DNA from: Agriotes lineatus | Taxonomy: Eukaryota > Arthropoda > Insecta > Coleoptera > Elateridae | Direction: 5' to 3' | Length of the DNA stretch: 64,000 nt | Assembly (NCBI GenBank): GCA_940337035.1 | Contig: CALNHX010005134.1 | Coordinates: 49,107-113,106, forward strand | Shown here: positions 1-11,412 of the stretch, piece by piece | Numbering within the stretch: position 1 is the first letter of the stretch | Layout: every line of letters starts with the position of its first letter | Program-made: the position numbers and the translations under genes | Notes under the pieces: model-generated | What the model was told of the DNA's origin: nothing | Database searches by the model: none | Seen by the model: only the letters and a program-made list of their open reading frames with translations

Positions 1-1051
1 CCATGCCTGAATTTCGGCTTTATTTGAAGTACTGTTCGGAATTTGCTCTAACTTTCTACTGTGGTAAGACGCATTGTCCATAACAACAATAGTTTTTTCT
101 GGTAGATTCGGAATCAACTGATGTTCGAACCACTTTTCGAAGTTGAGTCCATCCATTTCATCATGGTAATCTTGGGTATTTTTTTCTTGCTCCATCAATA
201 AACCCGTTTTTGCATCCTGCATGTAACAGGACAAATCGTGGACCACGAGTTGTAGGAGCTTTCAAACCTGTGGTCAATCCACGAATAAATGCATCCCGAT
301 GCGATTTAATCGATTTATCGACCCATTCTTTCGATACACTATGTCCGATATTTACCCACGATTCATCCAAATACACGATATTGTATCCAACTTCACGATT
401 ATTACGAATTTCGCTTAAATAACGATGACGCCAAGAGATTATTTCTTGCTTTCCAATTAAAATAGATTTTCTGCCACGCTTTTCATACACAAAGTCCATG
501 TCAATCAGTATGCGATGCATTGTTGCGCGCGAAAAATTAGGCAAATTTGCATTGCGATTTACTGCAGCTAGCACAGAATTTATTGTAGGCGGTATATTGT
601 GCCGATAAAACTGGTGCACTATTCTGCGAATGTCACTCTTCATTTCTCCGTCGTATTTGTTTTCACGAGATGTAACAATTTTGCGCTTTTTGGGCCTTTC
701 TTTTGGAGGAAGTAGTCCAGCTGGTGAAGTGTACTCTTGTCTCACGTTGTAAAGCTTCTTTTCACCCACGCCACTCATTTCGGACACTTTTTTGATTATA
801 GTGGATATCGAATCGTTAGTTTGATTTAAATGGTAACTGACGAGATTCATTACTATTTGCTTTTCTGAAACTTGCAGAAACTTGCAAAGATTGTCCACGT
901 TTCCATTTAACAATTTCCTCCATTGAGCGGTCAAAACAACAATAAACAACAATAAAAGCACTAACAATAGATAAATGTATAGAACACTATGCAAAAATAA
1001 TCGCAAATGGAATATGTCAACAGGCTCTGAGAACAGATGAAGACTAAACAT
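1..1051 (-). pseudogene. Tc1/mariner-like DDE transposase, cut by window edge
   Basis: This is a transposase of the IS630/Tc1/mariner superfamily that would cut and paste its own element. Reading from 1051 downward there is a helix-turn-helix-like region, then a basic linker (PPKERPKKRKI), then the first catalytic motif YLDESWVNIGH. Near 172 the frame slips at a poly-A run. The next frame carries the second catalytic motif VVMDNASYH near 75-100, and the gene then runs off the window. The final catalytic acid is therefore not visible. The hydrophobic first 40 residues (961-1051) are unlike a normal transposase start and are probably flanking sequence read in frame. The family assignment is good; the gene is broken by the frameshift. 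Confidence 0.85.
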
Positions 1052-1271
1052 ATTTTGTACAAAAATTACCCTAATGGCTTATTAATTTATTTTGCATTAG
1101 AAAGTAGTTATGAATCACTCAAACTTTTGGAAGTACAAATTTGTCACCCTCATTATGGTTGTAATTAAGAACCAATTTGATGCATACAGCAGACGTTAAA
1201 CCTGATGTGCAGTAAATTACTTCAGTTTTAAAAATGATAAGATATAGGTATTAATTATTTATAATCTTCTA

Positions 1272-1550
1272 TACAGGGTGACTTATAATAGGCGTAAAAC
1301 ACTTTACTATCTTGTTCCGGAAGTAATTTTAAGATAAAAATGTCATATGGACATAGGTCATATTCGAATTTGTTTTTACTTATGTTTTGAAATTGTTCTT
1401 TAATAATCATTACTAATTCACTAAAATTTAAATCTGTAGTAGTTCTGTAACTAATTGGAATATGACCTATGTCCATATGACATTTTTATCTTAAAATTAC
1501 TTCCGGAACAAGATAGTAAAGTGTTTTACACCTATATAAATCACCCTGTA
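1272..1550. mobile_element. Palindromic MITE with about 95-bp inverted arms
   Basis: The arm 1272-1366 is repeated inverted at 1458-1550 with a few mismatches, leaving a spacer of about 90 bp. The ends read TACAGGGTGA and TCACCCTGTA, and both sides show TATA, as expected for TA-targeting (Tc1/mariner-type) non-autonomous elements. No protein is encoded. Confidence 0.85.
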
Positions 1551-1689
1551 TAAATAATGGTTTCTGAATTACAAATTATACTTTCTCAAACTGATTAATC
1601 TGAACTACAAATGATGCTTTCTGAATTAAAATTTTGCGTGAGAACTTATTGGGAACTTCTGGTTTTCGTCTATTTCGGTCAACTTATAC

Positions 1690-1797
1690 CATCACCCGTT
1701 GCATAGAACTGGCAACGTCGGAGCGAAATTCCCATAAGGAAAGCATTCCCTATCCTCTCCACGCTGTCTTGTCACCCTGAGACGCTCTATAGAATCG
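1690..1797. repeat. Truncated copy of the MITE at 36.6 kb
   Basis: About 108 bp match, in opposite orientation, the left part of the element at 36607-36944, including the terminal motif GTCACCCTGAGACGC next to CTATAG. The end of this copy abuts the mariner fragment at 1797, so the MITE appears to have inserted into that gene and was later truncated. Confidence 0.75.
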
Positions 1798-1975
1798 TCG
1801 CTGAGACTGGTGCGTCCACGTTGGAATTCGCAGTACCAGCGAGAAATTGTCGATTGATGTGGTATTTCATCACCACAAACAGAAACCAACGCGGCGCAAC
1901 ATTGTTGTTGAGATAATCTTCTCCGAAAATTATAAAAAATTGTTGCTCAATTCCATTTTTGGGGTGACTTGTCAA
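1797..1975 (-). pseudogene. Mariner transposase N-terminal fragment (HTH)
   Basis: Two overlapping minus frames together give the paired helix-turn-helix region of a mariner transposase. The first half reads IEQQFFIIFGEDYLNNNVA; after a frame change the second half reads STISRWYCEFQRGRTSLSDDS. The rest of the protein, including the DD34D catalytic domain, is absent because the sequence switches at 1797 to MITE sequence. It is a dead fragment. Mariner is the best fit from the spacing of the W-x-x-x-F-x-R-G-R motif. Confidence 0.7.
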
Positions 1976-2260
1976 CTTTAAAAATTCACTGTGACTTAAT
2001 CACTTTTTGTATCTCGAGGAAACTTTGGATTTAGGTTAAGTAAATATTGAGGTTACTTTTTACTACTGACGTTTCATTGAAGGCGCCCTCTATGCAAAAC
2101 TAAAAAGACAACCCTCTTACTTTATCAGTTTTAAACTGACATTATTCCAAAAATATCCTGTGAGTTTCTTTCTGAAATTAAGTACATATACACGTTTTAT
2201 TAATATCACTCATATCTAAAATTTTGGTTGTAGTGAGCAGAAAGATTGCAAAATTATGTG

Positions 2261-2765
2261 TTAAGCAGGGATATACAAAATGTCTCTAAATTTAAACAAA
2301 GGGAAAATTATACGGGACCAAGTGACTTTTATTTGTCTGGCAAAAACAGAATCAATCAATGCGTTTAGCACTGCATAATTTTCATTATTCTGATTGACCT
2401 CGTGGAAAATAAAATTATTAGCTTCTTCAGCATCTTCAATTTCGTCAAAATACTCTTCAATGTTATCACTTTGTTCTTTACAGATATTGTGCAACACCCC
2501 ACAAGCCACAATCACCTTCAGAGTAGTGTTCAATTTCAGTCTCTACTGTATTTCGAGTGATAATACGAGATCTGTTATAAGCTTCTTCGCCAGCATTTCT
2601 TGGATTCACTAGCGGAGTCAACAGATAAGGTTTACATGGTTATCCACTATCGCCTAATAAGAAACCGTTACCATATCTACTCATACGAAACTCAACAGAA
2701 AGAGAAGAGTCATTAAATATGGTGCTATCGTGCACTGATCCTGGCCACCGAGCAATAATATGCAA
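2261..2765 (-). pseudogene. Harbinger (HARBI1-like) transposase C-terminal fragment
   Basis: From 2765 downward the minus strand reads ARWPGSVHDSTIFN, then GNGFLLGDSG, a TAA stop where the family has tyrosine (GDSGYPC), then PCKPYLLTPLVNPRNAGEEAYN and VIVACGVLHNICKEQSDN. These are the middle and C-terminal motifs of PIF/Harbinger DDE transposases. The N-terminal half is missing: sequence above 2765 belongs to a LINE, and the junction is abrupt. The in-frame stop and truncation make it a pseudogene. Confidence 0.85.
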
Positions 2766-3141
2766 CAAAATATGGCGACCAGACTGGCGCCGCATACTCC
2801 AATATAGGTCTTACGTAAGATTTGTAAACGGTCAAAAGAAGCTTGGGGCTGGGGTTCTTAAAAGCGCATTTTATTAAGTATGTAATGGAATTAGCTTTGT
2901 TCGCTACTTTGCTTATATGGTGTTCCCATTTTACGTCTGAGCTAATTACCACGCCAAGGTCCTCATGGAAGCTCACTGTTTGCAGCAATACATTGTTTAA
3001 GGAGTATTGTTTACGGGGATTGTTATGACCTATATGGAGAACTTTACATTTGGAAGCGTTGAGAGTAAGCAGCCAAGTGCTACACCAATTCTGAATTTTT
3101 TCGAGATCTTGTTGCAGCGTTTGGTATCGAGTTATAGGATT

Positions 3142-3530
3142 GTTATAGTATTTAACATTACAAGCCAGGTAAAACAGGTTTTACTGGCGATAGGATTGGG
3201 ATGACTGGCGAGCCTGTCATATCCTTGAGCCAGTAAAAATAGTTACCTGGCGTGTATTGTTAAATATTTTATTTGTTCCTCACTTGTAAATAACTAGAAA
3301 TTCACCATTTATTCAAAATGTCAAACTGACAAGCAACTAAATTAAGCAATATGACACATACTAAGGAAGACAACTCTGGCTTTGCACGCTATCATTTATC
3401 TATGAGCACGCTTGTAAAATATAACTGGCTAGCCAGTAAAAAATTTACTGGCTAGCCAGTTAAGAAACATTTTCAAGATGAATACAGTGACTTGATAAAT
3501 TGATGTTTACAAGTGAGGAACAAATAAAAT
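3142..3530. mobile_element. Half copy of foldback element family A, inside the LINE
   Basis: This 390-bp block matches the right half of the 745-bp element at 45381-46125. It contains the central GTTATAGTATTTAACATTAC segment, two copies of the perfect 14-bp palindrome ACTGGCTAGCCAGT (3425-3467), and the end TTTACAAGTGAGGAACAAAT. It interrupts the LINE reverse transcriptase. No protein is encoded. Confidence 0.8.
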
Positions 3531-4241
3531 ATTTTTATTTTATTTTTTATTATTTTATTTTGGTACTCAGCCAACAGCCGTTAGGCCAATTATAGGCGTC
3601 GCTGTATATTTTTGTGTCATCAGCAAAAGACGAGATACTCGATAAGATTCCATGCGGTAAGTCAGATATGTAAGCTATAAACAGTACAGGGCCGAGTACT
3701 GAGCGTTGGGGAACATCGCTATGAACAGGAAATACATCAGAAAGGTTTCCGTCAACTCTAACTCTGAAAGATCTATTTTTTAGGAAGTTCTCTATCCATG
3801 TAAGTAGATTTCCTCTGACACCTTTATGTTCGAGTTTGTAGAGCAGTCTATCTATCGGGACTTGGTCGAAGGCTTTTTCAAAATCTAGGCATATTACGTC
3901 GGTCGGTTGTCCATTGTCCATTGCTGTAGTCCACTGATCGAGATTATTTGTTATCGTTGATCTGTTTGGTAAAAAGCCATGTTGTGATTCAGGTATTATG
4001 TTTCTAAGAAGAAAGAATTCGGTTAATTTATTGGCTACGACCTTTTCCATGCTTTTGCATAGGATTGAAGTTAAGCTGATTGGTATGTAGTTCCTGGTAT
4101 CGAGCTTACTACCCTTTTTGTAGATCGGTATTACAGTTGTTGTGTTCCAGTCCTCGGGTAATTCGCCAGCTGCCATAGATACATTCATTAAATCAGCGAT
4201 TGGTCTGGATAGTTTATGAGCACAGTTTTTTTTATTAAGAT

Positions 4242-4245
4242 AGGG
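4242..4245. repeat. Target-site duplication AGGG, left
   Basis: The 4-bp AGGG directly before the left LTR is repeated directly after the right LTR (9362-9365). The length fits LTR retrotransposon integration, and removing one copy restores the LINE reading frame. Confidence 0.9.
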
Positions 4246-5641
4246 TGAAACAATAAGGAAGCCGACCTGCGATTAATTAATAAAATAAGCAATGGTAGTA
4301 AAAATCGCAGATCAACCCCCCTACCATTTATACACCACGGCAGCTCTGAAAAACTCTTTCTTTACTCACCGCGATGGCCGAACTAGCTCAAATATCGGCG
4401 GCCTTAGATCGTAGGTTCAAATCATCAGCTATGTACCCTGGAATGTCTTCAAAAAACGGAAAAGGAAATGGAAATGGGCGCCAGAAATCAAAAGATTTCA
4501 AATAATAAGAAGAAAAATAAATTGCAAGTGACTAGCATTTAATTAATAATTAATAAAAGTTTTGAAATGTCAGTAATCAATGATCAGGATAATTAAAATG
4601 TAAATAATGTAATAACAAAATTGTGTATCTTAACTGAAGGTTGCGACACGCATAAAATTAAGAACCCCTTTCGGGTTATTTTAATAATTTACCAAAAACA
4701 GTCGTGGGATATGCATACCTCAGTCATTTAATTAAACCTTCTGTTAGGCTATTGACAATAAAAAAAGCGTGACTGTACCTTTTACAGAGGGTCGAAATAC
4801 ATAAAAATAGAAAATTTAAATACTGGGCATAATTATATATAAGCATGAAAATTTAATGTAAAAAGCAAGAGCATGTATCAAATTGAACATTACATTACAT
4901 GTTAATAATTGCAAAACGTAGGCATTTAAATTTTAAATAAATGTAAAATCCAGGTATTTAAAAACACGATAAATCTCGGAACTAACCTCGCTTCTCCAGC
5001 GCGCACAAATGGCTAACAGCAAACCCAGCCCGGGGTAGCTGCACTCTTCGGTTCAAATAAGTTAGTCGTGAACTGCGACCATATCGTTGAAATCGACGTG
5101 GATGCGCCTAAAACTGCTGCAGAAGCATCCCCAAAAAGACCGCAATGCCGAACCCAGCAGGTGTCGAAAGTGCGATAAGGCTTGGCCTCCGAGAAAAACT
5201 CGTGTATGAAGCTGGTAATTAAGAACTAAGAAAAAGTAATTACTATGCGAATAATAAAACAGAAAAGCGCAACCGTACCTGATCATAATCAGCCCTTAGA
5301 AACCACACTGCTCAATGATATTGGTTGAGCGCACGTAATTTGACATAATTAACATAAAATCTCGGCCGCGCGAAATGCGCCGCGCGAGGCGAGAAGAATA
5401 AATGCCTCGGACGAAAATTCGTTTCCTCGAGGAAGGCTCGCACTCTGATAAGAGATAGCGGAGGTGGAGAGGCCATCGTGCAAACGAAAAGAACTTGATA
5501 CAGGCACAAAATGCGTTGGTTTGGAAAATTTACGAATTTGAAATGCAAAAGGATTTATAATTCAACTAAAAATATACAGGTTAAAACTGAAATAATTGGA
5601 TAAATGGCGAAACAATTAGGCTAAGCCAAAAAATTGTTTCA
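4246..5641 (-). repeat. LTR (3' LTR in element orientation)
   Basis: This 1396-bp copy begins TGAAACAATAAGG and ends AAATTGTTTCA. It matches the copy at 7972-9361 almost base for base. The 78-residue reading frame inside it (5312-5548) recurs in the other LTR only because the LTRs are duplicates. A B-box-like GGTTCAAATCA lies near 4411 with weak A-box-like sequence upstream; this may be chance. Confidence 0.92.
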
Positions 5642-5652
5642 CTCCCCTCGGC
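5642..5652 (-). other. Candidate polypurine tract
   Basis: Read on the minus strand this is GCCGAGGGGAG ending directly at the LTR start TGAAAC. That is the expected place and composition for the plus-strand primer of an LTR element, and it supports minus-strand orientation. Confidence 0.6.
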
Positions 5653-7947
5653 CAAAAGAAATAAAAAGGTTTAAATATGAAAACATTAAAAAAAATTTTA
5701 GGGAACCAAAGAATTTCAGAATGAGATCGATGATGCCAACACCAAAAGCGAAACGCTATAGAAAAATCCTCTTTCGAGAAGATAAGCCAAGGGAAACAAC
5801 CCTTATAAATCGGCTTAAAAATAACAGGGCACCACATAGGACACCGCCAAAGAATAGACGTTCTGTCTAAATCGGACAGAAGCCTAAAAAACTGTTAAAC
5901 ACAGCAAAAACCGACTGCATCACATAGGACACAATCCACCCCACCACAAACATCCGAAGAACTCACAAAAATTCGAAAAACTCGCACCGCATCATCATCA
6001 CTCACTCCAAATCTAAAGTAACCCAATAGCAAAAGTATGAGAGGAAAAATTATCTTGAAAAAATGAAACACAGTAAGTACTGCGACAAAAAGATTCGGGT
6101 GAAAACCCAGGATAACATCCTAAAAACCATATGCCAGCCCCGAATTTAGGTAGAGACCCCAGAAGCCGGAGGGAACGACCGCACAACCACTAAACCCCGC
6201 TCGGGCATTCAGCCAGTCGTCGCAGCTAGATGGAAAAGGCGCGCCGGTGACGGACTGAATGTAGCTCCCTCACTGAGTCGGATGGCAACACAATCGCTAG
6301 CCCCAACCCCCAGAAATCTCCACAAGGCCGAAAAACCAACCCAAATAACAATAAAATTTAAAAAACCCCAAACAAGTATAAACTCGTCTCAAAAAATCAC
6401 ATAAAAAACAACATAGCTAACAAGCTATGAACAACGACCTGAAAATCAAATCGGTTAAGGTCCCAAGCGAACACAAGCATGAATGGGGAAAGCACTCTTA
6501 AAAAATATCCCAAAATATGGAAAGAAACGACCCCAACTGCTAGCGTTGCTTAAAAGGGAAAGCAAGATGAAAGTGCTTCCTATCGTGACCTTCCCTGCGT
6601 GCCCAACCAACCACCCTATACGTTACAAAGGGGAAGAACTAGATGATGGCGTTCCCAAACAGTGACCTTCCCTGCATGCCCAACCTACCACCCTAGCAAG
6701 AAACAAAAAGCACAAAAAACAAGTTTTTTAAAAGGGACACTGTAGGTGTTTCCACGGTCACAATATCCTATAATACCACAATCCAAATACAAATAAGCGA
6801 AGCGCTTTTGAAAAAATCCTCAAATGAGACGGAAGTAATGGCAAGAAAAGGGAAAGTGAAAAGCACTAGAATGCAAAATCCATAGGGAACATACCCTACA
6901 GCGACTTTTAAAAACAGAAGAAAAACAGGACACAAGGAAAAGAAAAAAGGAAAGAGAGGAAAATGAACCAAAAAACCAGAGTTCGGAAAAACTCACGCTG
7001 CCACACCCACTCATCCAAGCTTCGACTGGCTAGGTCTACTATTCCATGCCGTGACCCGGGTTTACGGAGACATGGACACGCTTAAAGAAGAGGAAACACA
7101 AGGAAAGCAAACCGCCTTCAATGGCAAGGGAAAATCCGCACGCCAATAGATGCGTAAAAAGACGCAAAAAATTGCATAGAAAAAATGCATAACAAAATGC
7201 AATAGCGCATCAAAATTGACGCAAAAAATATCCCCTGTCACGTCTGACAGAAGAAAAACCTGCACCGCATCGGACACAGAAAAAAATATAGGCACCCGGT
7301 TTACACCGAACAGGGACCTAAAACAAGAACTGCCTCACATCGGACGCAGCCAATAAAAGTCTCGCATCCAAAAAGGAAATGCATAATAATCGCATTCAAA
7401 AAAGAAATGCATAAATACTAGCTAAATATCCAAAAAAGAACAATCCGAAAACAACCCGTCGAGACCCTGAGTAAACACAAGTACGGTGAGGCAAGTAAAT
7501 AAAAATCCCAAAAATGTAGTAAACTACACCAAACCGCACAAGTAATTTACGCAGGCCCTCGACCCACCGATAAGCAACCAAAGGAAAGATAAGGAAAAAC
7601 CAAACATACCACACTACCAAAGCACACACGCAACCAATCAAAGAAACCATTCAGAACCCTCACTCATCAAAGCATACCCTTTCAACAAAGTCCATCACAC
7701 TACCTATAAACATACTGCTAAACCAATCATTCGTCAAGAAAGATAAGAGAAGAAAAGTCAATAAACAACCGAACGAAAGGATAAGTGAAGAAAGGAAAAG
7801 AAAAGAAAGTCAAATATAAATACGTGCACTGCAACAAGATAAAAATTACAAAATGGCATATGAAGTAAAAATTTAAAGAGTACAAAATTAAATATTGATA
7901 AATAAAGACATCCAGGTAAACACAGCTGATGTTACTACCAAAATCGA

Positions 7948-7970
7948 GCCCCATAGCGTTGGTCGCGCCA
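7948..7970 (-). other. Candidate primer-binding site
   Basis: One base inside the LTR, the minus strand reads TGGCGCGACCAACGC. TGG at this spot is the complement of a tRNA 3' CCA end, the normal primer site of LTR elements. The matching tRNA was not identified. Confidence 0.55.
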
Positions 7971-7971
7971 G

Positions 7972-9361
7972 TGAAACAATAAGGAAGCCGACCTGCGATT
8001 AATTAATAAAATAAGCAATGGTAGTAAAAATCGCAGATCAACCCCCTACCATTTATACACCACGGCAGCTCTGAAAAACTCTTTCTTTACTCACCGCGAT
8101 GGCCGAACTAGCTCAAATATCGGCGGCCTTAGATCGTAGGTTCAAATCATCAGCTATGTACCCTGGAATGTCTTCAAAAAAAGGAAATGGAAATGGGCGC
8201 CAGAAATCAAAAGATTTCAAATAATAAGAAGAAAAATAAATTGCAAGTGACTAGCATTTAATTAATAATTAATAAAAGTTTTGAAATGTCAGTAATCAAT
8301 GATCAGGATAATTAAAATGTAAATAATGTAATAACAAAATTGTGTATCTTAACTGAAGGTTGCGACACGCATAAAATTAAGAACCCCTTTCGGGTTATTT
8401 TAATAATTTACCAAAAACATTCGTGGGATATGCATACCTCAGTCATTTAATTAAACCTTCTGTTAGGCTATTGACAATAAAAAAAAGCGTGACTGTACCT
8501 TTTACAGAGGGTCGAAATACATAAAAATAGAAAATTTAAATACTGGGCATAATTAGATATAAGCATGAAAATTTAATGTAAAAAGCAAGAGCATGTATCA
8601 AAATGAACATTACATTACATGTTAATAATTGCAAAACGTAGGCATTTAAATTTTAAATAAATGTAAAATCCAGGTATTAAAAAACACGATAAATCTCGGA
8701 ACTAACCTCGCTTCTCCAGCGCGCACAAATGGCTAACAGCAAACCCAGCCCGGGGTAGCTGCACTCTTCGGTTCAAATAAGTTAGTCGTGAACTGCGACC
8801 ATATCGTTGAAATCGACGTGGATGCGCCGAAAACTGCTGCAGAAGCATCCCCAAAAAGACCGCAACGCCGAACCCAGCAGGTGTCGAAAGTGCGATAAGG
8901 CTTGGCCTCCGAGAAAAACTCGTGTATGAAGCTGGTAATTAAGAGCTAAGAAAAATTAATTACTATGCGAATAATAAAACAGAAAAGCGCAACCGTACCT
9001 GATCATAATCAGCCCTTAGAAACCACACTGCTCAATGATATTGGTTGAGCGCACGTAATTTGACATAATTAACATAAAATCTCGGCCGCGCGAAATGCGC
9101 CGCGCGAGGCGAGAAGAATAAATGCCTCGGACGAAAATTCGTTTCCTCGAGGAAGGCTCGCACTCTGATAAGAGATAGCGGAGGTCGAGAGGCCATCGTG
9201 CAAACGAAAAGAACTTGATACAGGCACAAAATGCGTTGGTTTGGAAAATTTACGAATTTGAAATGCAAAAGGATTTATAATTCAACTAAAAATATACAGG
9301 TTAAAACTGAAATAATTGGATAAATGGCAAAACAATTAGGCTAAGCCAAAAAATTGTTTCA
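7972..9361 (-). repeat. LTR (5' LTR in element orientation)
   Basis: This 1390-bp copy of the LTR has the same ends as the copy at 4246. Differences seen by eye include G/T at about 4700 versus 8420, single-base changes in poly-A tracts, and a 6-bp indel near 4456. Confidence 0.92.
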
Positions 9362-9365
9362 AGGG
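9362..9365. repeat. Target-site duplication AGGG, right
   Basis: This is the second copy of the 4-bp duplication generated when the LTR element inserted into the LINE. Confidence 0.9.
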
Positions 9366-9839
9366 TTTATGTTGTCACCTCCCGGACTTGATTCAGATTT
9401 TAAAGATAACAGTATATTTTTAACTTCTTCTTCATTGAATTGAAGGGATGTGATATCATGAGAGTTTTTTTTTTGTTGATATCATGTGGAGGAAAGCCAT
9501 TGGTTCTTGGGTGTAGTTTTTCACAAATTGTTTGGCCAGCAAGTTGGAAACTTCTTTTGAGTTACTAACTATATTACCAGATGCTGGACATAGAAGATGA
9601 ATGGAATTTATATTTGATTTTAACGTACGTTTAGTGTATTTAAAGAATTGATTACGGTTAGCATATTTTGAAACACAGGACGCTAGGAGCATGGGACCAT
9701 ATACTGCAGCCTGATTGGTGCGCTGAAACATAAGCGGGAAGTGCTACTTTGGCGCCGTTTTACGATTTGAAAATTGCGGTAATTGTCGCACTGTCACTAA
9801 AATTATCGAATAAGGAAAGGAAAAAAATGCTGTTTAGAT

Positions 9840-10771
9840 TTTCTATCGGACAAATATGCAGGTCTGGGGTATAACGAAGCAAACTCTACATCAGTAGCAT
9901 ATCTATCTTGCAATTTCTTGTTTCCTGTAAATGTTTAAATATATTTTGTTGTAAGTGAAAGAAACAACCTTGTTTCTTAACGTTTTCAAAATTTGCCTTG
10001 AATTCATTCAGTGCCGCCAATTAAAAATCAAATAGTACTATCTCCAAATGTGCATACGCACTATATTTCTTTAATTCGCCAAAAAAAACGTCGTATGTTT
10101 TTTGTTGCTTATTGGGGAGAAAAGCGTAAACCAATGCAACACACAAGTTTTTTTACAAAGGCATAAATTGTGTATAATTGTAAAAACAGTTGCGGTGCAG
10201 TTTTAAAAGTTCCATCGGTCAACCAGATTTTCGATGCCTCAAGTAACTTTACATTTCTCTGAGTAGCAAAAATAATTACTCTATCATTTCCTCGACCATA
10301 ATCACTCAACAAGAATTTAGCTCCGTCGATTGAATTTTTAAATTCCTCCGGAATCAAAATCAATGTTTTAGGAGATTTATTGCATGTATATCTGTTTCTT
10401 TCCCGTCTTACCGTTTTCTTCATTAAACTAACGGACGGCATCGCCGCTGCTACTTCTAATGGAACAGGAGTTAGTGTTTCCATTACTACATCATGGGTGG
10501 TGTAGTGAGGGTTCGGTGCCAACTCACGAAATCGGTTCGCTGCCTCAATGACTTCTTTTCTTCTAGCGTCGGGTGCGTGTGAGTCAACACCTTTTTCCGT
10601 CACTGCTCAACCGTCAAGAGCATTTTTTCTTGTGATAGCCCGTGCCTTACAAATAATTCTCTTTTTTCACTTTCAATAATTGCTCTCGTTCCTATTATAA
10701 TCTAAGGCGTATGGATAACGGTTGTATGTTAACTTTTGCTTAATTTTTTCGGATTTAACAAAGGATGCCAT
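9840..10771 (-). pseudogene. FLYWCH zinc finger plus MULE transposase, decayed
   Basis: From ATG at 10771 the minus frame gives a FLYWCH-like finger (NRYPYALDYNRNES, then a CKARAITRK-like segment), a linker with GVDSHAPDARRKEVIEAANR, and the MULE transposase domain with IWLTDGTFKTAPQLFLQLYTI, where the first catalytic aspartate lies. Three in-frame TGA stops lie in the finger region. A frameshift near 10115 leads to PNKQQKTYDVFFGELKKYSA and GCFFHLQQNIFKHLQE, and a further slip leads to RYATDVEFASLYPRPAYLSD. The arrangement is that of Phantom/Mutator-type elements whose transposase carries an N-terminal FLYWCH domain. Several lesions make it a pseudogene. Confidence 0.85.
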
Positions 10772-10855
10772 AGTGACAAGTAATTAATTTTTACTTTAAT
10801 CTGACAAGTAGTGCCCTGATAATGATTTCAAAAGTCAATTATTTAACGTAAATAA

Positions 10856-10935
10856 ATACGACGAATTGTCTCAATTACAACGAATTGACCTATACGACGA
10901 ATTGACCTACGACGAATTGGGTTACGACGAATTAC
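10856..10935. repeat. Degenerate short tandem repeat (ACGACGAATTGacc)
   Basis: Five imperfect units of the phrase (T)ACGACGAATTG with short variable spacers follow one another. No coding meaning is seen. Confidence 0.7.
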
Positions 10936-11340
10936 GAGTGACCCGTTTTATATGGTTGAGGTCTAATGATGAATTTAATTTTTCGACCTCGGCCGAGTGC
11001 CGGAACTAACTGAACTAACCAAAAAAACGCGAAATTTTCGACCGTATTCGGTTTTTGTCGATTTTAATCCTGAAGCACTGGCTTTTCATTAAAAGTGGTT
11101 ATATACGGTGTTAAAGTAGAAGAAATTTACAACAATTAAAGATTTGAATGGTTTCTGTACACCTCTTCAACGTTTCACAAATTTTTCACATTTTGCCATT
11201 TTTATCGAATTTAGTCGGTTCTACCTTGAAAGGTTAGTAGTAGAACACACATAATGTTGAGCAAATCAATTTGCATTCAAATTATATGAGACCAAAATGT
11301 TCCTTGGTACCTCGTTCTGTCACAAGGTAAGTTGTATTGT
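10936..11340. other. Unassigned AT-rich spacer
   Basis: About 400 bp between the FLYWCH/MULE pseudogene and the next gene remnant. No gene, inverted repeat or known element end was recognised. Confidence 0.5.
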
Positions 11341-11392
11341 AGAATTGTTGAAAAATAACTCAAAAACTCTGTGTGCTTAAAAGATATTCTGC

Positions 11393-11412
11393 ATATATAT
11401 ATATATATATAT
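11393..11412. repeat. (AT)n microsatellite
   Basis: A pure run of about ten AT units. Confidence 0.9.

Larger units (their letters stand above)
5642..7971 (-). other. Interior of the LTR element, no recognisable coding sequence
   Basis: These 2.33 kb are strand-asymmetric: the plus strand is rich in A and C, so the minus strand is rich in T and G. They contain no open frame above about 85 codons and no retroviral-type motif. A duplicated phrase, GTGACCTTCCCTGC followed by TGCCCAACC, occurs near 6586 and 6662. The interior most resembles that of non-autonomous LTR elements such as LARD or TRIM types. Confidence 0.75.
4246..9361 (-). mobile_element. Non-coding LTR retroelement (5.1 kb), recent insertion
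   Basis: Two direct repeats of about 1.39 kb (4246-5641 and 7972-9361), each starting TGAAACAAT and ending ATTGTTTCA, flank a 2.3 kb interior. The 4-bp duplication AGGG brackets the whole. On the minus strand a candidate primer-binding site follows the LTR at 7972 and a polypurine tract precedes the LTR at 5641, so the element is oriented on the minus strand. No gag, protease, RT or integrase motif is seen in any frame, so it would need proteins from another element. By eye the two LTRs differ by about ten substitutions and a few indels (under 1%), indicating recent insertion. Confidence 0.9.
2766..9731 (-). pseudogene. Non-LTR retrotransposon ORF2 (reverse transcriptase), split by two insertions
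   Basis: Three minus-strand blocks make one LINE ORF2: 9731-9366 (linker before the RT), 4241-3531 (RT core) and 3141-2766 (thumb/connection). The RT core shows PIYKKGSKLDTRNYIPISL, CLDFEKAFDQVPIDRLLYKL and the catalytic SFADDTKIYS. The last block contains NWCSTWLLTLNASKCKVLHIGH and SYVRPILEYAAPVWSP. The frame reads straight through once the LTR element (4246-9361, with duplicated AGGG) is removed, and resumes beyond the foldback element at 3142-3530. The endonuclease is absent and VPQGS is changed to VPQRS. The order of motifs fits the CR1/jockey group of clades; the exact clade is not resolved. Confidence 0.85.

Noticed and set aside
210..422. Plus-strand 70-codon frame.
   Set aside because: It is a shadow of the Tc1-like transposase on the opposite strand.
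4370..4425. tRNA-like A and B boxes inside the LTR.
   Set aside because: Only the B-box-like GGTTCAAATCA is convincing; the A box is weak and there is no other sign of a SINE head.
5312..5548. A 78-codon frame that recurs almost unchanged at 9032-9268.
   Set aside because: Both copies lie in the duplicated LTRs, so conservation reflects recent LTR duplication rather than selection on a protein. No motif was seen.
6768..7954. Several minus-strand open frames rich in Phe, Leu, Val and Cys in the LTR interior.
   Set aside because: The T/G-rich strand generates hydrophobic frames by composition; none has retroviral motifs or plausible starts.
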